In this document: positions 36,970-46,706 of the stretch, in pieces
Layout: every line of letters starts with the position of its first letter
How positions within the stretch are numbered: the stretch's first letter is position 1
Source of the DNA: Paenibacillus sp. Soil766
GTDB lineage: Bacteria; Bacillota; Bacilli; Paenibacillales; NBRC-103111
Assembly: GCF_001428105.1 (NCBI RefSeq)
Contig: NZ_LMSJ01000016.1
Location: 80,043 to 144,042 of the forward strand
DNA length: 64,000 nucleotides
Direction: 5' to 3'
Notes under the pieces: generated by a model
What the model was told of the DNA's origin: nothing
The model's input: the letters and a program-made list of their open reading frames with translations, nothing else
The model's database searches: none
Program-made: the position numbers and the translations under genes

Positions 36970-37803
36970 TTACTTACCTTCTCGATACATCAAGGGATTG
37001 AGCGGACTGTCGATGAGATCGCCTGATTTCAGGCCTGGCATCCAACGGGCAAGGTCGTTTTGACGCGCTTTTGTGTCTGGTTCAAGCACTGTCGTCCGAT
37101 CTGCCACGTAGATGATGGTCATGACTTCGCGTGTGTTAGGCGTCGGATTGCCAGGTGCGCTGTGCAAGGTCCAGCCTGCGTGAAACGTCGCATCACCGGC
37201 CGCCATCGCACCATATGAAACAAGTGGGTAATTCTCAGCCTCAATATGCTGGGCGAGCGTTTTGTGCGATTCGTCGGAAATGACCAACTTGCTAATGTAC
37301 CCACGCTTATGGGAGCCGGATGCAAACTGCATGGAGCCCACCTCCTGCGGGATGTCGACCAGTGGCATCCACAGCGTGATCGTATTTTCGGTATCGACTG
37401 GCCAATAAATCTGATCTTGATGCCATGGGGTATGCCCGCCGCCCGGTTCCTTGAACAGTGCCTGATCGTGATACATACGCACACCGGAGACCCCCATCAA
37501 TTGTGCGGCAATTTTGGCGAAACGGCGCATGAATACGAGCGGGCGGACGGCTTCACTGATCTCCCATAGGTTGCTAATCTGAATGAACGCCTTGCCGTAG
37601 GTATCTCGTTCGTGCAGCGGACGGGTTTCATTGTTTAGCCGAGTCACTTCCGAGTGGATGATGGGGCGGTACTGATTGATTAAGGACGGATTAGCCACGC
37701 CTTTTAGAAGCAGATGTCCATCCTTCTGATAGGAGGCGATTTGTTCCTCGGTTAGTACATAAGTCTGCTTCGTCTCTTCATCAATTTGAATATTGTCGTT
37801 CAT
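36970..37803 (-). CDS. Phytanoyl-CoA dioxygenase (PhyH) family protein
   Basis: A 277-residue Fe(II)/2-oxoglutarate-dependent oxygenase-like protein. The facial triad is visible as H and D in TPWHQDQIYWP and a distal His in TLHSAPGNPTPNTRE, with the nearby Arg as the likely 2-oxoglutarate contact. Start: AAGGAGTGA lies about 6-9 bases before the ATG at 37803. It is divergent from an AraC regulator whose start is 80 bases away, so that regulator probably controls it. PhyH proteins hydroxylate diverse small molecules; the substrate here is unknown and a link to polysaccharide use is not evident beyond position. Confidence 0.9.
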   Translation of the reverse strand: MNDNIQIDEETKQTYVLTEEQIASYQKDGHLLLKGVANPSLINQYRPIIHSEVTRLNNETRPLHERDTYGKAFIQISNLWEISEAVRPLVFMRRFAKIAAQLMGVSGVRMYHDQALFKEPGGGHTPWHQDQIYWPVDTENTITLWMPLVDIPQEVGSMQFASGSHKRGYISKLVISDESHKTLAQHIEAENYPLVSYGAMAAGDATFHAGWTLHSAPGNPTPNTREVMTIIYVADRTTVLEPDTKARQNDLARWMPGLKSGDLIDSPLNPLMYREGK

Positions 37804-37883
37804 TTAAAGTCACTCCTTCTTTAGTGTTAATTCAACTATAACGCAGAAAGAGAAGATAATATTTAGATAAAGGAGGGAATAAG

Positions 37884-38786
37884 TTGGACTTTTCCGATAT
37901 CTTTTTCCCGAGAGAAAGAAAGTGCATGGCGGCGGATTTGTCGCCAAGCGTTCATTGGGCTCAACGTCACATAACGAAACGCAGCAAGGAATATCCTGAA
38001 CGGTTGATTTACGATCATGAGCTTCTCTATGTACAGACTGGGGATATCGAGGTGTATGTTAACGGCAAGGTTTATCATGCCACAACCGGCTCACTGGTGT
38101 ACTTCGGTGCCGGTGTTCCTCATCGGATAAAGGTGCTTAAGGGAAATGAGGCCAACTTTCTCGGCATTCATTTCGATTATTTCGATGAGCATGACGTGGC
38201 GCGAGACGAGGATATTATCGTCGTCGAGCCGAATCCCAGGCTGGAGCGGTTCTGTGCGGAGCCAAAGATCGAGGAACTGGCTGTGCCCTCTGAGATTCCG
38301 GTCAGGATCCCGCCGGCATCCATTGTCGCTGCCATGGAAATGGTTATCGAGGAGTTTACGCTCAGGCAAACGGGGTATGAGGCGATCGTTCGGGGCTATA
38401 TGCTTCAAATCGTTGTCGAACTGCTGCGAGTTCCATCTGGCGAGGCGATGGAAACATCGCATTTGGTAAAGCTGGAAGAACTACGTCAGTGGATTCAGCA
38501 GCATTACAGCAGTGACTGTTCAAACACCGCTCTAGCGGCGCGTGCCAATTGGAACGAAGATTATCTGGCGAAGCTATTCAAAGCCGCATTTGGGCTTACG
38601 CCAAATAAATACGTGCAGTCAGTCCGTTTGAGGGAGGCTAAGCGACTGTTGCGGGAATCGGCTCTTTCCATCGAGGAAATCGCTGGTTTGATGGGCTATG
38701 CTGATCTTCATTACTTCAGTCGGCTGTTTAGTCAAAGAGAAGGGATACCGCCTAGGGAATATAGACGGCTGGCATCCGTTTATTAA
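37884..38786 (+). CDS. AraC-family regulator with cupin sensor domain
   Basis: A 300-residue AraC/XylS-type regulator. The N-terminal half (about 25-120) is a cupin-like arm (YDHELLYVQTGDIEVYVNG; GAGVPHRIKVLKG), and the C-terminal half (about 195-300) has two helix-turn-helix motifs ending in IPPREYRRLAS. The start is TTG at 37884 with AAGGAGGG at 37870-37877; no ATG is near. It is divergent from the PhyH gene and probably regulates it and itself through the 80-base region between them. A bidirectional terminator follows directly. Confidence 0.9.
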   Translation: MDFSDIFFPRERKCMAADLSPSVHWAQRHITKRSKEYPERLIYDHELLYVQTGDIEVYVNGKVYHATTGSLVYFGAGVPHRIKVLKGNEANFLGIHFDYFDEHDVARDEDIIVVEPNPRLERFCAEPKIEELAVPSEIPVRIPPASIVAAMEMVIEEFTLRQTGYEAIVRGYMLQIVVELLRVPSGEAMETSHLVKLEELRQWIQQHYSSDCSNTALAARANWNEDYLAKLFKAAFGLTPNKYVQSVRLREAKRLLRESALSIEEIAGLMGYADLHYFSRLFSQREGIPPREYRRLASVY

Positions 38787-38824
38787 TACCAAGGACGACG
38801 GATTAATCCGCCGTCCTTGGTATT
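38785..38824. terminator. Bidirectional terminator between convergent genes
   Basis: A long inverted repeat, AATACCAAGGACG against CGTCCTTGGTATT, with an inner palindrome CGGATTAATCCG, lies between the AraC gene and the convergent ricin/beta-helix gene. It begins within the AraC stop codon region. T-rich flanks are short on both sides. Confidence 0.75.
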
Positions 38825-38825
38825 C

Positions 38826-40042
38826 TCATTGATTTAGGTTCCCTGATATAACACTCATAAATGATTCACCATCCAAATAATTGGGGGTAACACGGCCGTC
38901 GGTCATGGTGTTATTCGTAACTTGGACATTGCTGATGGACCAGGTGCCAGTGGCTTGAAAGCAAGTGATCAAGCCGTAACTGTTCCCGTCAGTGATCGTC
39001 AACTGATTATGATCAATGTAGAAATTGTTGAAATAATTCTCAGAGGGCTTGCCACTCGTATAATTGATAGCAATGCCAGATGCCTTGGAATTGGTTGTCG
39101 TGTATGAGATCTGCGAAATAGTGTTATTAATGATATCCAGTTTATTACTGGCGCCTTTTGGATAATCCGGCCAATAAGCAATGGACGCATGCTTGTTGTT
39201 GGACAGCGTATTCGCTTTAACGACGCCCGTGCTGCGCATCGAAATGGCGGATCCGTCAAGACTGTCGTGAATGCGATTGTTTTGAATGGTCATATCTGGA
39301 GCCTTTGCATAGATGCCGTGGTAAGGAGCGCTGGAGCATTTCCATTGTCGGTGATGTTCCTTACTGTTGAGTTTTTTATTAGAATATTGTTGGAATTGGA
39401 GATTAGCATACCTAGATCATTGCTGACATTATGGATGGTGGTGCCGATAATCAATATATTCTCACGAGATACGACTTCCAATCGTGTGGTTTTGTCTACA
39501 TTTTGATATACCCAATTCCATGAACCTGAGGGCCAACCCGTTGTATCCACCGATGTTAGCTTCCATTGCTGCGTAGTCCAACCACTATACGTTACATTTT
39601 TCACGGTAACTCCGTTACCGGCGGTATCTCCGGTCAGCGCCTTCCCATTACATTCCAGCTTGAAATACCCGTTGCCTAGATCCGTAATTGTCCACTGCTG
39701 AGTGGTCCAACCACTGTAAGTCGCCGTTTTTACCGGATCCCAATCGGTGGAACTGTTCAAGGTTAATGCTTTGCCAGCTGCCTCAATTTTATACTTTCCA
39801 TTTCCTATGCTTGTAATTGTCCAAACACTCCCGCCTTGTGTGGCGTTTTTGCTGTAATTATTCACATTGCTCCAATCCGAGATGGATGTCACCTCTGCGA
39901 AATAAGCGTCATTGTTGTGGCTGATCCGGACTTTGCCGGTTGGCGGTTCAGCAGCACTACTTCGTGTAGGATTCCATGTAACCGCTAACAAAAATACCAA
40001 CGCCAAGAGTGGTAGTAAGGCATACTTGCTCTTCATAGACAT
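38826..40042 (-). pseudogene. Frameshifted secreted ricin-lectin/beta-helix protein
   Basis: Two minus-strand frames read as one gene of about 406 codons. The upstream part (40042 to about 39330) has a signal peptide, then a ricin-type lectin region with two repeats around YSGWTTQQW (about residues 55-165), then the start of a right-handed beta-helix. The downstream part (about 39330 to 38826) continues the beta-helix (TIQNNRIHD; VTNNTMTDG). A one-base loss near 39325-39337 joins them: the second frame upstream of its first Met reads APYHGIYAKAPDM, which continues the helix pattern. The gene was probably a secreted polysaccharide-binding lyase or hydrolase. It has an intact GAGAGGAG ribosome binding site. 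The break may be a real mutation or a sequencing error; resequencing would tell. Confidence 0.8.
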
Positions 40043-40387
40043 AACTATTCTCCTCTCATACTCATCGATTAATTACTTGAACAGTGAATAGATCCACCAG
40101 TAGTAAGGATAAACCGCAGTTGGAACCGCGTAAATTCCAATATATCGAAATACATACCTTATTTTAAAACTCTGCTACCTTAATTAAATTTGGCGACAGA
40201 GTACGTAGATTCCCTAATTTGCACGTTCATTTTATATAATGAGCAGTACAATTTCAGATTTTGATGATTAGTTTGGGTTTTGACGATTTCATAATTGTAA
40301 GGGTTTCCATATGATGAGGGTAATTGCTTGTACGCTAAACAGCCGTGTTGCTGAACAACGCAATCATATCGAAGGGGTGATGTTGAA
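40043..40387. other. 345-base divergent intergenic region
   Basis: This stretch separates the frameshifted ricin/beta-helix gene (minus) from the anchored PL6 gene (plus). It is AT-rich and I see no gene in it. Its right third contains the direct repeats at 40259-40288 described separately. A short ATG-TTG-AAT-TGA at 40380-40391 overlaps the TTG start of the PL6 gene and is probably fortuitous. Confidence 0.6.
40259..40315 (+). promoter_or_regulatory. Direct repeats and candidate promoter of the PL6 gene
   Basis: TTTTGATGATT (40259-40269) and TTTTGACGATT (40278-40288) are 19 bases apart. A TATGAT -10-like hexamer starts at 40310, 32 bases after the start of the second repeat. The same motif with near-identical spacing to a -10-like hexamer precedes the binding protein gene at 49234. 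No good -35 is present, which fits an activator-dependent promoter. Confidence 0.5.
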
Positions 40388-43300
40388 TTGAACAAGAGAT
40401 CAAGCGTATATGCGAAACGAGTGATCAGCTTGCTGCTTGCAAGCGCTTTAATTTTAGCAGGACTGCCTGCAGGTTTCTCCAAAGTGCATGCCGATAGCGG
40501 TGTGGTCGGAACGCCAGGGGGTGTGGATGCCAGTCAACTGAAATTGTGGCTGAAAGCGGACGCAGACAGCATGACCCTGAACGGAAGCGATGTAACGAAA
40601 TGGCAGGACAGCAGTCCGAACGGGAATGATTTTATTAATGATGGGACGAAGTTGGCAGGGGCGAACAAAGCCCGGACGAAGCCCAAATATGTGACTTCCA
40701 ATCCATCTCTCAATTTCCAGCCTGCGGTGCAATTTATCCGTTCAGGCGACGGCAGTCTTCTGGTAGATGGGGACGGGTTGTTCGCCCAGGACGAGGTCGT
40801 GGAACGCGCGAGCGTTTATGTAATGGCTGGCGGGTTGTCGGAGACGACCAAGTCGTCGAAAATATTTTATGAATATTTTCAAGAGAAGGGGAGACTAGGA
40901 GCGTACTTCCCCTTTGTAGGATCCGGCAGCCCCCCTCCTGCCCCCCAAGTTTTATGGGATTCGGGGAGTGTTACCTCAAGCAATCCGCGACTTACAACAG
41001 GGTATAGCATTCCCCTACACCAATATAACAGTTGGGGTTTTCAATTCGATTCGCAGCCGGTGACGAGCAACGTTTATCAATCCGTTACACTTGACGGTCA
41101 GTCGTATGCAACTTCAACAGCTCCACGCCTTTCGATGAAAGGAAGTGGTAGCTATCCGATGGCCATTGGCTCTGATGTCGACCCAACCGCTCCTGCCGGA
41201 AAAGCCGGATCTGGGTATGATGGACAGCTGGGTGAAATGATCGTATTTAACGGTGCGCTGACTGCTATGCAGCATGATCAAGTGCAGACGTATATGGCCC
41301 TTAAATTCGGAACGCCGTTGAAAGGGAAGGACTACGTCTCAGCAGGGGCTTCTTCACAAGTGGTGTGGCCGTATACACTTAACACGACATTCAGCCATAA
41401 CGTAGCGGGCATTGCTAGGGATGATGAAGGCGCACTGGAGCTTGATTCGAGCAGAAGCAGTGAAGACCCAACCGTTTCGCAAGTGATCATAAGCGCAGCC
41501 CAGGCTTTGAACGACAAGCAGTATCTGCTCTGGGGAGATGACGGGAACACGGCGCCATCTGTTCCATATGGCTCAGGCTTCAAGCAATCGTCACGCACCT
41601 GGAAAGTTCAGAATACCGGCAATGTCGGCGCAGTGCAGGTTGCGTTTCCGGCAAGCCTGCTGCCGCTCGGCGGACTGCTCTTAACGAGCAGCACCAGTGA
41701 TTTCAGCAATGCGGCTACTTTGCCTTTAAACGCGGTTCAACTGCACGGCGAAAGCTATTATGCGACAAATACGCAGCTTGCTGACGGTTCATATTTCACA
41801 TTTGCCGAGAAACTGCCGGATGTACAGCTATCCGCGCTAGGGGCATGGGCGGGCAGCCAGGCTCTTGCCATGATGCCGCCTTTTGCGCCATCCAAGCTTG
41901 ACGGCTATGAGGTAATCGTTCCTGCGGAGGCCGACGCTATTCGTCTGGACGTGCAGGCGGATGCCGGAATTTCGTCGAATGTGACGCTGACGAACAATGC
42001 CGGGACGAATCAACCTGTAGCCGATCCGAACCAGGTTCCTATGGCGCCAGGGGTCAACAAGATGAAGATCAGCTTATCTAGTGGTGCTTCCTCGAATACG
42101 TATGCCTTGCAAGCTTACCGGCTGTCGGCCAAAGGAACGAATGGCCGCATTCCGATGAACGTGACCACGGTAAGCGCAAGTTCTTACCAACCGAACACAA
42201 CGAATGTTCCGGCCAACGTCGTGGACGGGATCTGGGATAATGATGTTCGCTGGTCGGCTTCGGGACAAGGAGAGTGGCTGCAGTTCGATTTGGGGCAGCC
42301 GGAGACAGTAACGTATCTGAACATTGCCTTTCTGAATGCGATCGATCGGCTGTCTTCCTTTGAAATCTTAGGCTCAAATCAGGCGGATTTTCAGCAATCG
42401 ACGGTTCTGCTGCCCAAACGAAGCTCCCGAGCACTTCGTGTAGGCGACAGTATTTTGCAGCCGTATGTACTGAGTCAGCCAGGAACCTTCCGCTATTTAC
42501 GATTGGTTGGCTATGGGAATAATGCATCAGGAAGTTCAAGCAGTTGGAATAGTATTACCGAAGTTGAGCTTTACACGGGAACACCACCAGAAGTGACTGA
42601 GCCGACAGGTCCAACTGGTCCGCCGCAAGCGGGGGATAAACCGGTAGATCCGCTGCCACCAGTTCAAGTTGTCAGTGTCCATACAGCTAGCGAGCTTCAG
42701 ACAGCGCTCAATCAAGCTACGCCAGGCACGACAATTGAGTTGCAGAATGGTACCTATGAGCAGCAAGGGCCTTTCATCATCAAGGATAAGCAAGGAACGG
42801 CTGCGCAACCGATTCGGGTGATGGCCGTGGAGCAAGGGAAGGCGATTATCGCCGGGGACAGCTACATGTATATTCAGAATGCTAGCTACATCAGCGTTGA
42901 AGGACTTACATTCCATTCCAGTGGCGGGTCGGAGGATAGCGAGGATTCAATGCGAAGTAGAGGTGTTTCCGAGGATATTTTAGACTCATTGAAAGGGTTA
43001 CACCCTGGTGTAGAGCTTTATGACACCAAGAATGTCTCCATCCTGCGAAATACGTTTGCCTTAGATGAAACCGGGCAGAAATACAGGTTTACAAAAGGTG
43101 GGCAGACCATCTGGTGCGTAATCGGCGTGGAGAACAGCTGCCGTTATGGCAGTACCTATGATGCTGATGGCCTCGTGTATACAGGGGAAACGTCGCATAC
43201 ACCGGGCTCAACACTGCTCACGGATGGCGGGACGGATCGGCACTATATCCGGGTAGAGGGCAACGGCAGTCATAACCGAATTGCCTACAACGATATTGGG

Positions 43301-45352
43301 CCGAAGACCGGCTTTGGCGCTGCAATTACGTACGATGGCAGAGATATGGTTTCGCAATACGACGTGATTGAGTACAATTATTTCCACGATATGGGGCCGC
43401 GGGTCTCCAATGGGATGGAAGCGATTCGTCTCGGACTCTCGGGATTGTCTCTAGTGCCCGGCCATGTGACCGTGCAATACAATCTATTCGATGGCTTGAA
43501 CGGCGAAGATGAGATCGTGTCGGTCAAAAGCAGTGACAATACGATTCGGTACAACACAATTCTGAATTCCTTCGGAGGCATGGTGGCTCGTCACGGTCAT
43601 CGCAACAGCTTCTATGGCAACTTTATTATTGCAGATGGGAAAAAAGAAGGTACAAGCGGCTTCCGTATTTATGGGAATGACCATCAAATCTATAACAATT
43701 ACATGGAAGGCTTGACTGACGACGCCATTCAGATCGATGGCGGCACAGAGGATGCCGGGCCGGATGGCGGCGAGAATCCGATGATCCGCTGGGGGATTGG
43801 CGTGAATGATGTCGCTCCGCTGAAGAGCTTGCCACCGGAAAGACAGCAGGAATTGGTGCGCGGGCATTGGCGGCAGTATAATGTGCAGGTTTTTAATAAT
43901 ACAATAGTCAATTTAGCCAACAAAGCCTCGGCGCTGAAAATGGCCAAACGCACATTCGAGCCGACAGGTACGCAAGTGTATAACAATGTGATTTTCAGCA
44001 ATGCGGGAACGATCTTTAATGAATCCAGTCAAATAACGGTTGACGGCAGACCCAATTATGTCGGCAATATGACCGACGGTGTTGCCGCTGTGTCAGCAAC
44101 AGCGACGGTTGTCAACGCTACGTACAAAGGTGATCTGAAGTTGGTTCGCAGCATGGACGGACTCATTCGGTTATCGCCATTAAGTCCGGCAGTCGATGCT
44201 GCGCAAGGCCCGTACCTGCCAGCGGATGATATGGATGGCCAAAGACGGACGAATACAGTCGACGTTGGTGCAGATGAATATGTGCCTGCGAGCGTGCTGA
44301 CGCAACGTCCTCTTACGTCGGCTGATGTTGGGCCTGCCGCAGGACGGAACGTGCCGGTAGAGGTCAAGCCGACCTTAAGCAGCCTTCAAATCAGTTCGAA
44401 TCTGATGCTCACACCGGCATTCAGTCCAGAGATCACTTATTACACGGTGACGGTCCCCACTGGGATTAACAGCATGACCTTGAAACCGGCTTCTGCCAGT
44501 CAGGGAGCAGCTATTCAAGTGAGCGTTGACGGTGGAGCGCTGCAAACCGTTCTCAGCGGCAGCGAGAGCAGCCCTCTCGCCATTGCCGCAAGCGGCAGTG
44601 TTGTTCTCCTGGATGTGACGATGCCTTCCGGTGTACATAAAACGTACACGATACTGACACAGCATCCAGCGGCAAGTGGTTCGTCTTCATCGGATTCCTC
44701 ATCTGGCTATACACCAGCGCCTGTACCAACGCCTGCGCCGAAGCCGATACCAGAACCGAAACCGGAACCGAGCAAACCGCCTGTAGAACCGACAGGTCCA
44801 TCTACATCTGTTCCAGCGCAGGAATCCTTTGCCGATGTGCCGAATCATTGGGCATCCGAGGTTATCTCGCGTGCTGCTGCCAAAGGCATCGTGAACGGTT
44901 ATGCAGATGGCAGCTTCAAGCCTGACGAGCCCATGACGAGATTGCAATTCGCTGCTATGCTGGTACGTGTTCTTGGTTTGAAGGCCGAAACGTCAGCAAC
45001 TACGTTTGCCGATGAGGCTGATATTCCGGCTTGGGCAACTGGAGAGTTGGGGGCAGCGCTGAAAGCGGGCATTCTCCAAGGCTATGAAGACGATTCGTTA
45101 CGGCCTAATAAACCGCTCAACCGGACAGAAATGGTTGCCATGCTAATGAGAGCCTATTCCCAACAAGGCGGCATGTCATCCCAAGTCACATTTAGCGACA
45201 GTTCTTTAATCCCAGCTTGGGCTTTACCAGCTATTTCGGAAGCCGCTTCCTTAGGGCTAGTAAGCGGACGTGAACAAAATGCCTTCGAGCCGTTAGCTGT
45301 GGCAACGAGGGCAGAAGCAGTAACGATTATTATGCGGTTGTTGGATCGATAA
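40388..45352 (+). CDS. S-layer-anchored PL6 lyase (chondroitinase-B type)
   Basis: A 1654-residue surface enzyme. In order: signal peptide (about 1-36); a LamG/concanavalin-like domain (about 40-310); beta-rich regions; an F5/8-type C (CBM32-like) domain (about 590-730); a PL6 right-handed beta-helix (about 757-1300); a cadherin-like sandwich (about 1335-1420); a Pro-rich linker of PxP repeats; and three SLH domains (about 1478-1654). The PL6 catalytic Lys and Arg are K1047 in IVSVKSSDNTIRYNT and R1068 in ARHGHRN; their 21-residue spacing equals K250/R271 of Pedobacter chondroitinase B. PL6 enzymes cut dermatan sulfate or alginate; context favours dermatan sulfate. The start is TTG at 40388 with AAGGGGTGA 8 bases before it. 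Confidence 0.91.
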   Translation: MNKRSSVYAKRVISLLLASALILAGLPAGFSKVHADSGVVGTPGGVDASQLKLWLKADADSMTLNGSDVTKWQDSSPNGNDFINDGTKLAGANKARTKPKYVTSNPSLNFQPAVQFIRSGDGSLLVDGDGLFAQDEVVERASVYVMAGGLSETTKSSKIFYEYFQEKGRLGAYFPFVGSGSPPPAPQVLWDSGSVTSSNPRLTTGYSIPLHQYNSWGFQFDSQPVTSNVYQSVTLDGQSYATSTAPRLSMKGSGSYPMAIGSDVDPTAPAGKAGSGYDGQLGEMIVFNGALTAMQHDQVQTYMALKFGTPLKGKDYVSAGASSQVVWPYTLNTTFSHNVAGIARDDEGALELDSSRSSEDPTVSQVIISAAQALNDKQYLLWGDDGNTAPSVPYGSGFKQSSRTWKVQNTGNVGAVQVAFPASLLPLGGLLLTSSTSDFSNAATLPLNAVQLHGESYYATNTQLADGSYFTFAEKLPDVQLSALGAWAGSQALAMMPPFAPSKLDGYEVIVPAEADAIRLDVQADAGISSNVTLTNNAGTNQPVADPNQVPMAPGVNKMKISLSSGASSNTYALQAYRLSAKGTNGRIPMNVTTVSASSYQPNTTNVPANVVDGIWDNDVRWSASGQGEWLQFDLGQPETVTYLNIAFLNAIDRLSSFEILGSNQADFQQSTVLLPKRSSRALRVGDSILQPYVLSQPGTFRYLRLVGYGNNASGSSSSWNSITEVELYTGTPPEVTEPTGPTGPPQAGDKPVDPLPPVQVVSVHTASELQTALNQATPGTTIELQNGTYEQQGPFIIKDKQGTAAQPIRVMAVEQGKAIIAGDSYMYIQNASYISVEGLTFHSSGGSEDSEDSMRSRGVSEDILDSLKGLHPGVELYDTKNVSILRNTFALDETGQKYRFTKGGQTIWCVIGVENSCRYGSTYDADGLVYTGETSHTPGSTLLTDGGTDRHYIRVEGNGSHNRIAYNDIGPKTGFGAAITYDGRDMVSQYDVIEYNYFHDMGPRVSNGMEAIRLGLSGLSLVPGHVTVQYNLFDGLNGEDEIVSVKSSDNTIRYNTILNSFGGMVARHGHRNSFYGNFIIADGKKEGTSGFRIYGNDHQIYNNYMEGLTDDAIQIDGGTEDAGPDGGENPMIRWGIGVNDVAPLKSLPPERQQELVRGHWRQYNVQVFNNTIVNLANKASALKMAKRTFEPTGTQVYNNVIFSNAGTIFNESSQITVDGRPNYVGNMTDGVAAVSATATVVNATYKGDLKLVRSMDGLIRLSPLSPAVDAAQGPYLPADDMDGQRRTNTVDVGADEYVPASVLTQRPLTSADVGPAAGRNVPVEVKPTLSSLQISSNLMLTPAFSPEITYYTVTVPTGINSMTLKPASASQGAAIQVSVDGGALQTVLSGSESSPLAIAASGSVVLLDVTMPSGVHKTYTILTQHPAASGSSSSDSSSGYTPAPVPTPAPKPIPEPKPEPSKPPVEPTGPSTSVPAQESFADVPNHWASEVISRAAAKGIVNGYADGSFKPDEPMTRLQFAAMLVRVLGLKAETSATTFADEADIPAWATGELGAALKAGILQGYEDDSLRPNKPLNRTEMVAMLMRAYSQQGGMSSQVTFSDSSLIPAWALPAISEAASLGLVSGREQNAFEPLAVATRAEAVTIIMRLLDR

Positions 45353-45398
45353 CGTCGTTTCAATCTCATGCACACCTACACATAAAGCGTAGAATAAT

Positions 45399-45446
45399 AT
45401 GCAGGAGGCCTAGCATCCCGTTTTTTTCGGGATCTGGCCTGCTGCA
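45399..45446. other. Long interrupted hairpin after the PL6 gene
   Basis: TGCAG, GGCC and ATCCCG pair in order with CGGGAT, GGCC and CTGCA, with small internal loops, around a loop of seven T. No T-run follows the stem on either strand. It may terminate or process the PL6 transcript before the alginate-lyase-like gene. Confidence 0.5.
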
Positions 45447-45483
45447 TTTAGTGCTTTGTTCGTCATCTGAAAGGGGAATGGAT

Positions 45484-46623
45484 ATGAAACATTTTGGACT
45501 TGTACATAGCCAAGTAAATAGAGAACAATGGAACGCTTATTTCGATCTGACTGCGATAATCCAACAAGCAGATAACTGCTTGACAGCTCCGCCGGTACAA
45601 ATTACCGATGAGAGGGCTCCGCAAAGTCCTGGGAACGCGCATGACTATTATTCAAATGGCGATTACTGGTGGCCCAATCCCGATACCTCGAATGGACTGC
45701 CATACGTGCGCCGTGATGGCGAGAGCAATCCAGATAACTTCCATGCACATCGGATTTTGCTTCGACGAATGCGATCTCGAGTTGCATGTCTGGCTACAGC
45801 ATACCGGATAACGGGTGAGCAGCGGTACGCTTCCCATGCGATTCGGCAGCTAGACGCGTTTTTCGTCAATGAGCGCACACGAATGAACCCGCATCTGCTT
45901 TATGCGCAGGCAGTACCTGGCATCTGCGACGGACGGGGGATCGGCGTGATCGATACGCTGCATCTGATTGATGTGGCGGCAGCTGTTCAAATTCTACAAC
46001 ACAGTCACACATCTTTAGCAGATTCTCATGTTCTACAAAGTGTTTCCGCATGGTTCGCGGATTACTCGCAATGGATGAACGAGCATCCACAAGGGGTGGA
46101 AGAAAGAAACGAACCGAACAACCATGGGTTATGCTGGTATGTGCAGATGGCCGCGTTCGCGCGGTTGACCGGTCAATATGCGATGTTGGATTGGTGCAGA
46201 GAACAATACAAAACCAAACTATTGGTGGAACAGATGGACACAGATGGCAGTTTTCCGCGGGAGTTATCCCGGACGAAGCCCTATGCGTACTCCCTTTTTA
46301 CACTGGATAATTTCGTTACACTTACGCATCTTCTTTCCACGCCTGACGATAACTTGTGGGAATTTCAGCTGTCGGATGGCAGAGGCATAGAGAAGGGGAT
46401 CTCATTCTTACTTCCCTATATTGAAAATAAGCAATCTTGGCCCTATGGCCGAGATGTCGAATATGATGCAGAGTGGCCAGTAGCCATGTCATTTCTACTG
46501 CTTGCAGGGTTGGCTTACCATTCTGAAAGGCTAATTGCCTTATGGCATAAATTAGATCACAACCCGAAAGAAGATGAGCTGCGGCGTAATATGGCCATTC
46601 GGCAGCCGTTGCTTTGGATATGA
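45484..46623 (+). CDS. Alginate-lyase-family protein, cytoplasmic
   Basis: A 379-residue alpha-helical protein of the alginate lyase superfamily (PF05426-like). It shows the hallmark YYSNGDYWWPNPD with YVRRDGESNPD close behind, NERTRMNPHLLYAQAVPG, a GVIDTLHLIDVA helix, and NEPNNHGLCWY, where the N-H pair matches the Asn/His active-site region of these (alpha/alpha) toroid lyases. There is no signal peptide, so it should act on imported oligosaccharides. Starts at 45451 and 45478 are in frame, but AAGGGG at 45471-45476 best serves the ATG at 45484. It lies directly after the anchored PL6 gene. The substrate (uronic-acid oligosaccharide) is inferred. Confidence 0.83.
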   Translation: MKHFGLVHSQVNREQWNAYFDLTAIIQQADNCLTAPPVQITDERAPQSPGNAHDYYSNGDYWWPNPDTSNGLPYVRRDGESNPDNFHAHRILLRRMRSRVACLATAYRITGEQRYASHAIRQLDAFFVNERTRMNPHLLYAQAVPGICDGRGIGVIDTLHLIDVAAAVQILQHSHTSLADSHVLQSVSAWFADYSQWMNEHPQGVEERNEPNNHGLCWYVQMAAFARLTGQYAMLDWCREQYKTKLLVEQMDTDGSFPRELSRTKPYAYSLFTLDNFVTLTHLLSTPDDNLWEFQLSDGRGIEKGISFLLPYIENKQSWPYGRDVEYDAEWPVAMSFLLLAGLAYHSERLIALWHKLDHNPKEDELRRNMAIRQPLLWI

Positions 46624-46706
46624 GGGACTTATAATCGAGAAAGTTTCCTTCATTTTCGATATAATATACGAAAGCAGTTACAAATGGGGATAAGGGGTTA
46701 GTGCTA

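Noticed and set aside
44700..44830. Tandem repeat or CRISPR-like array in the PL6 gene
   Set aside because: The repetition is a Pro-rich PxP/Glu-Pro protein linker before the SLH domains, not spaced identical repeats.
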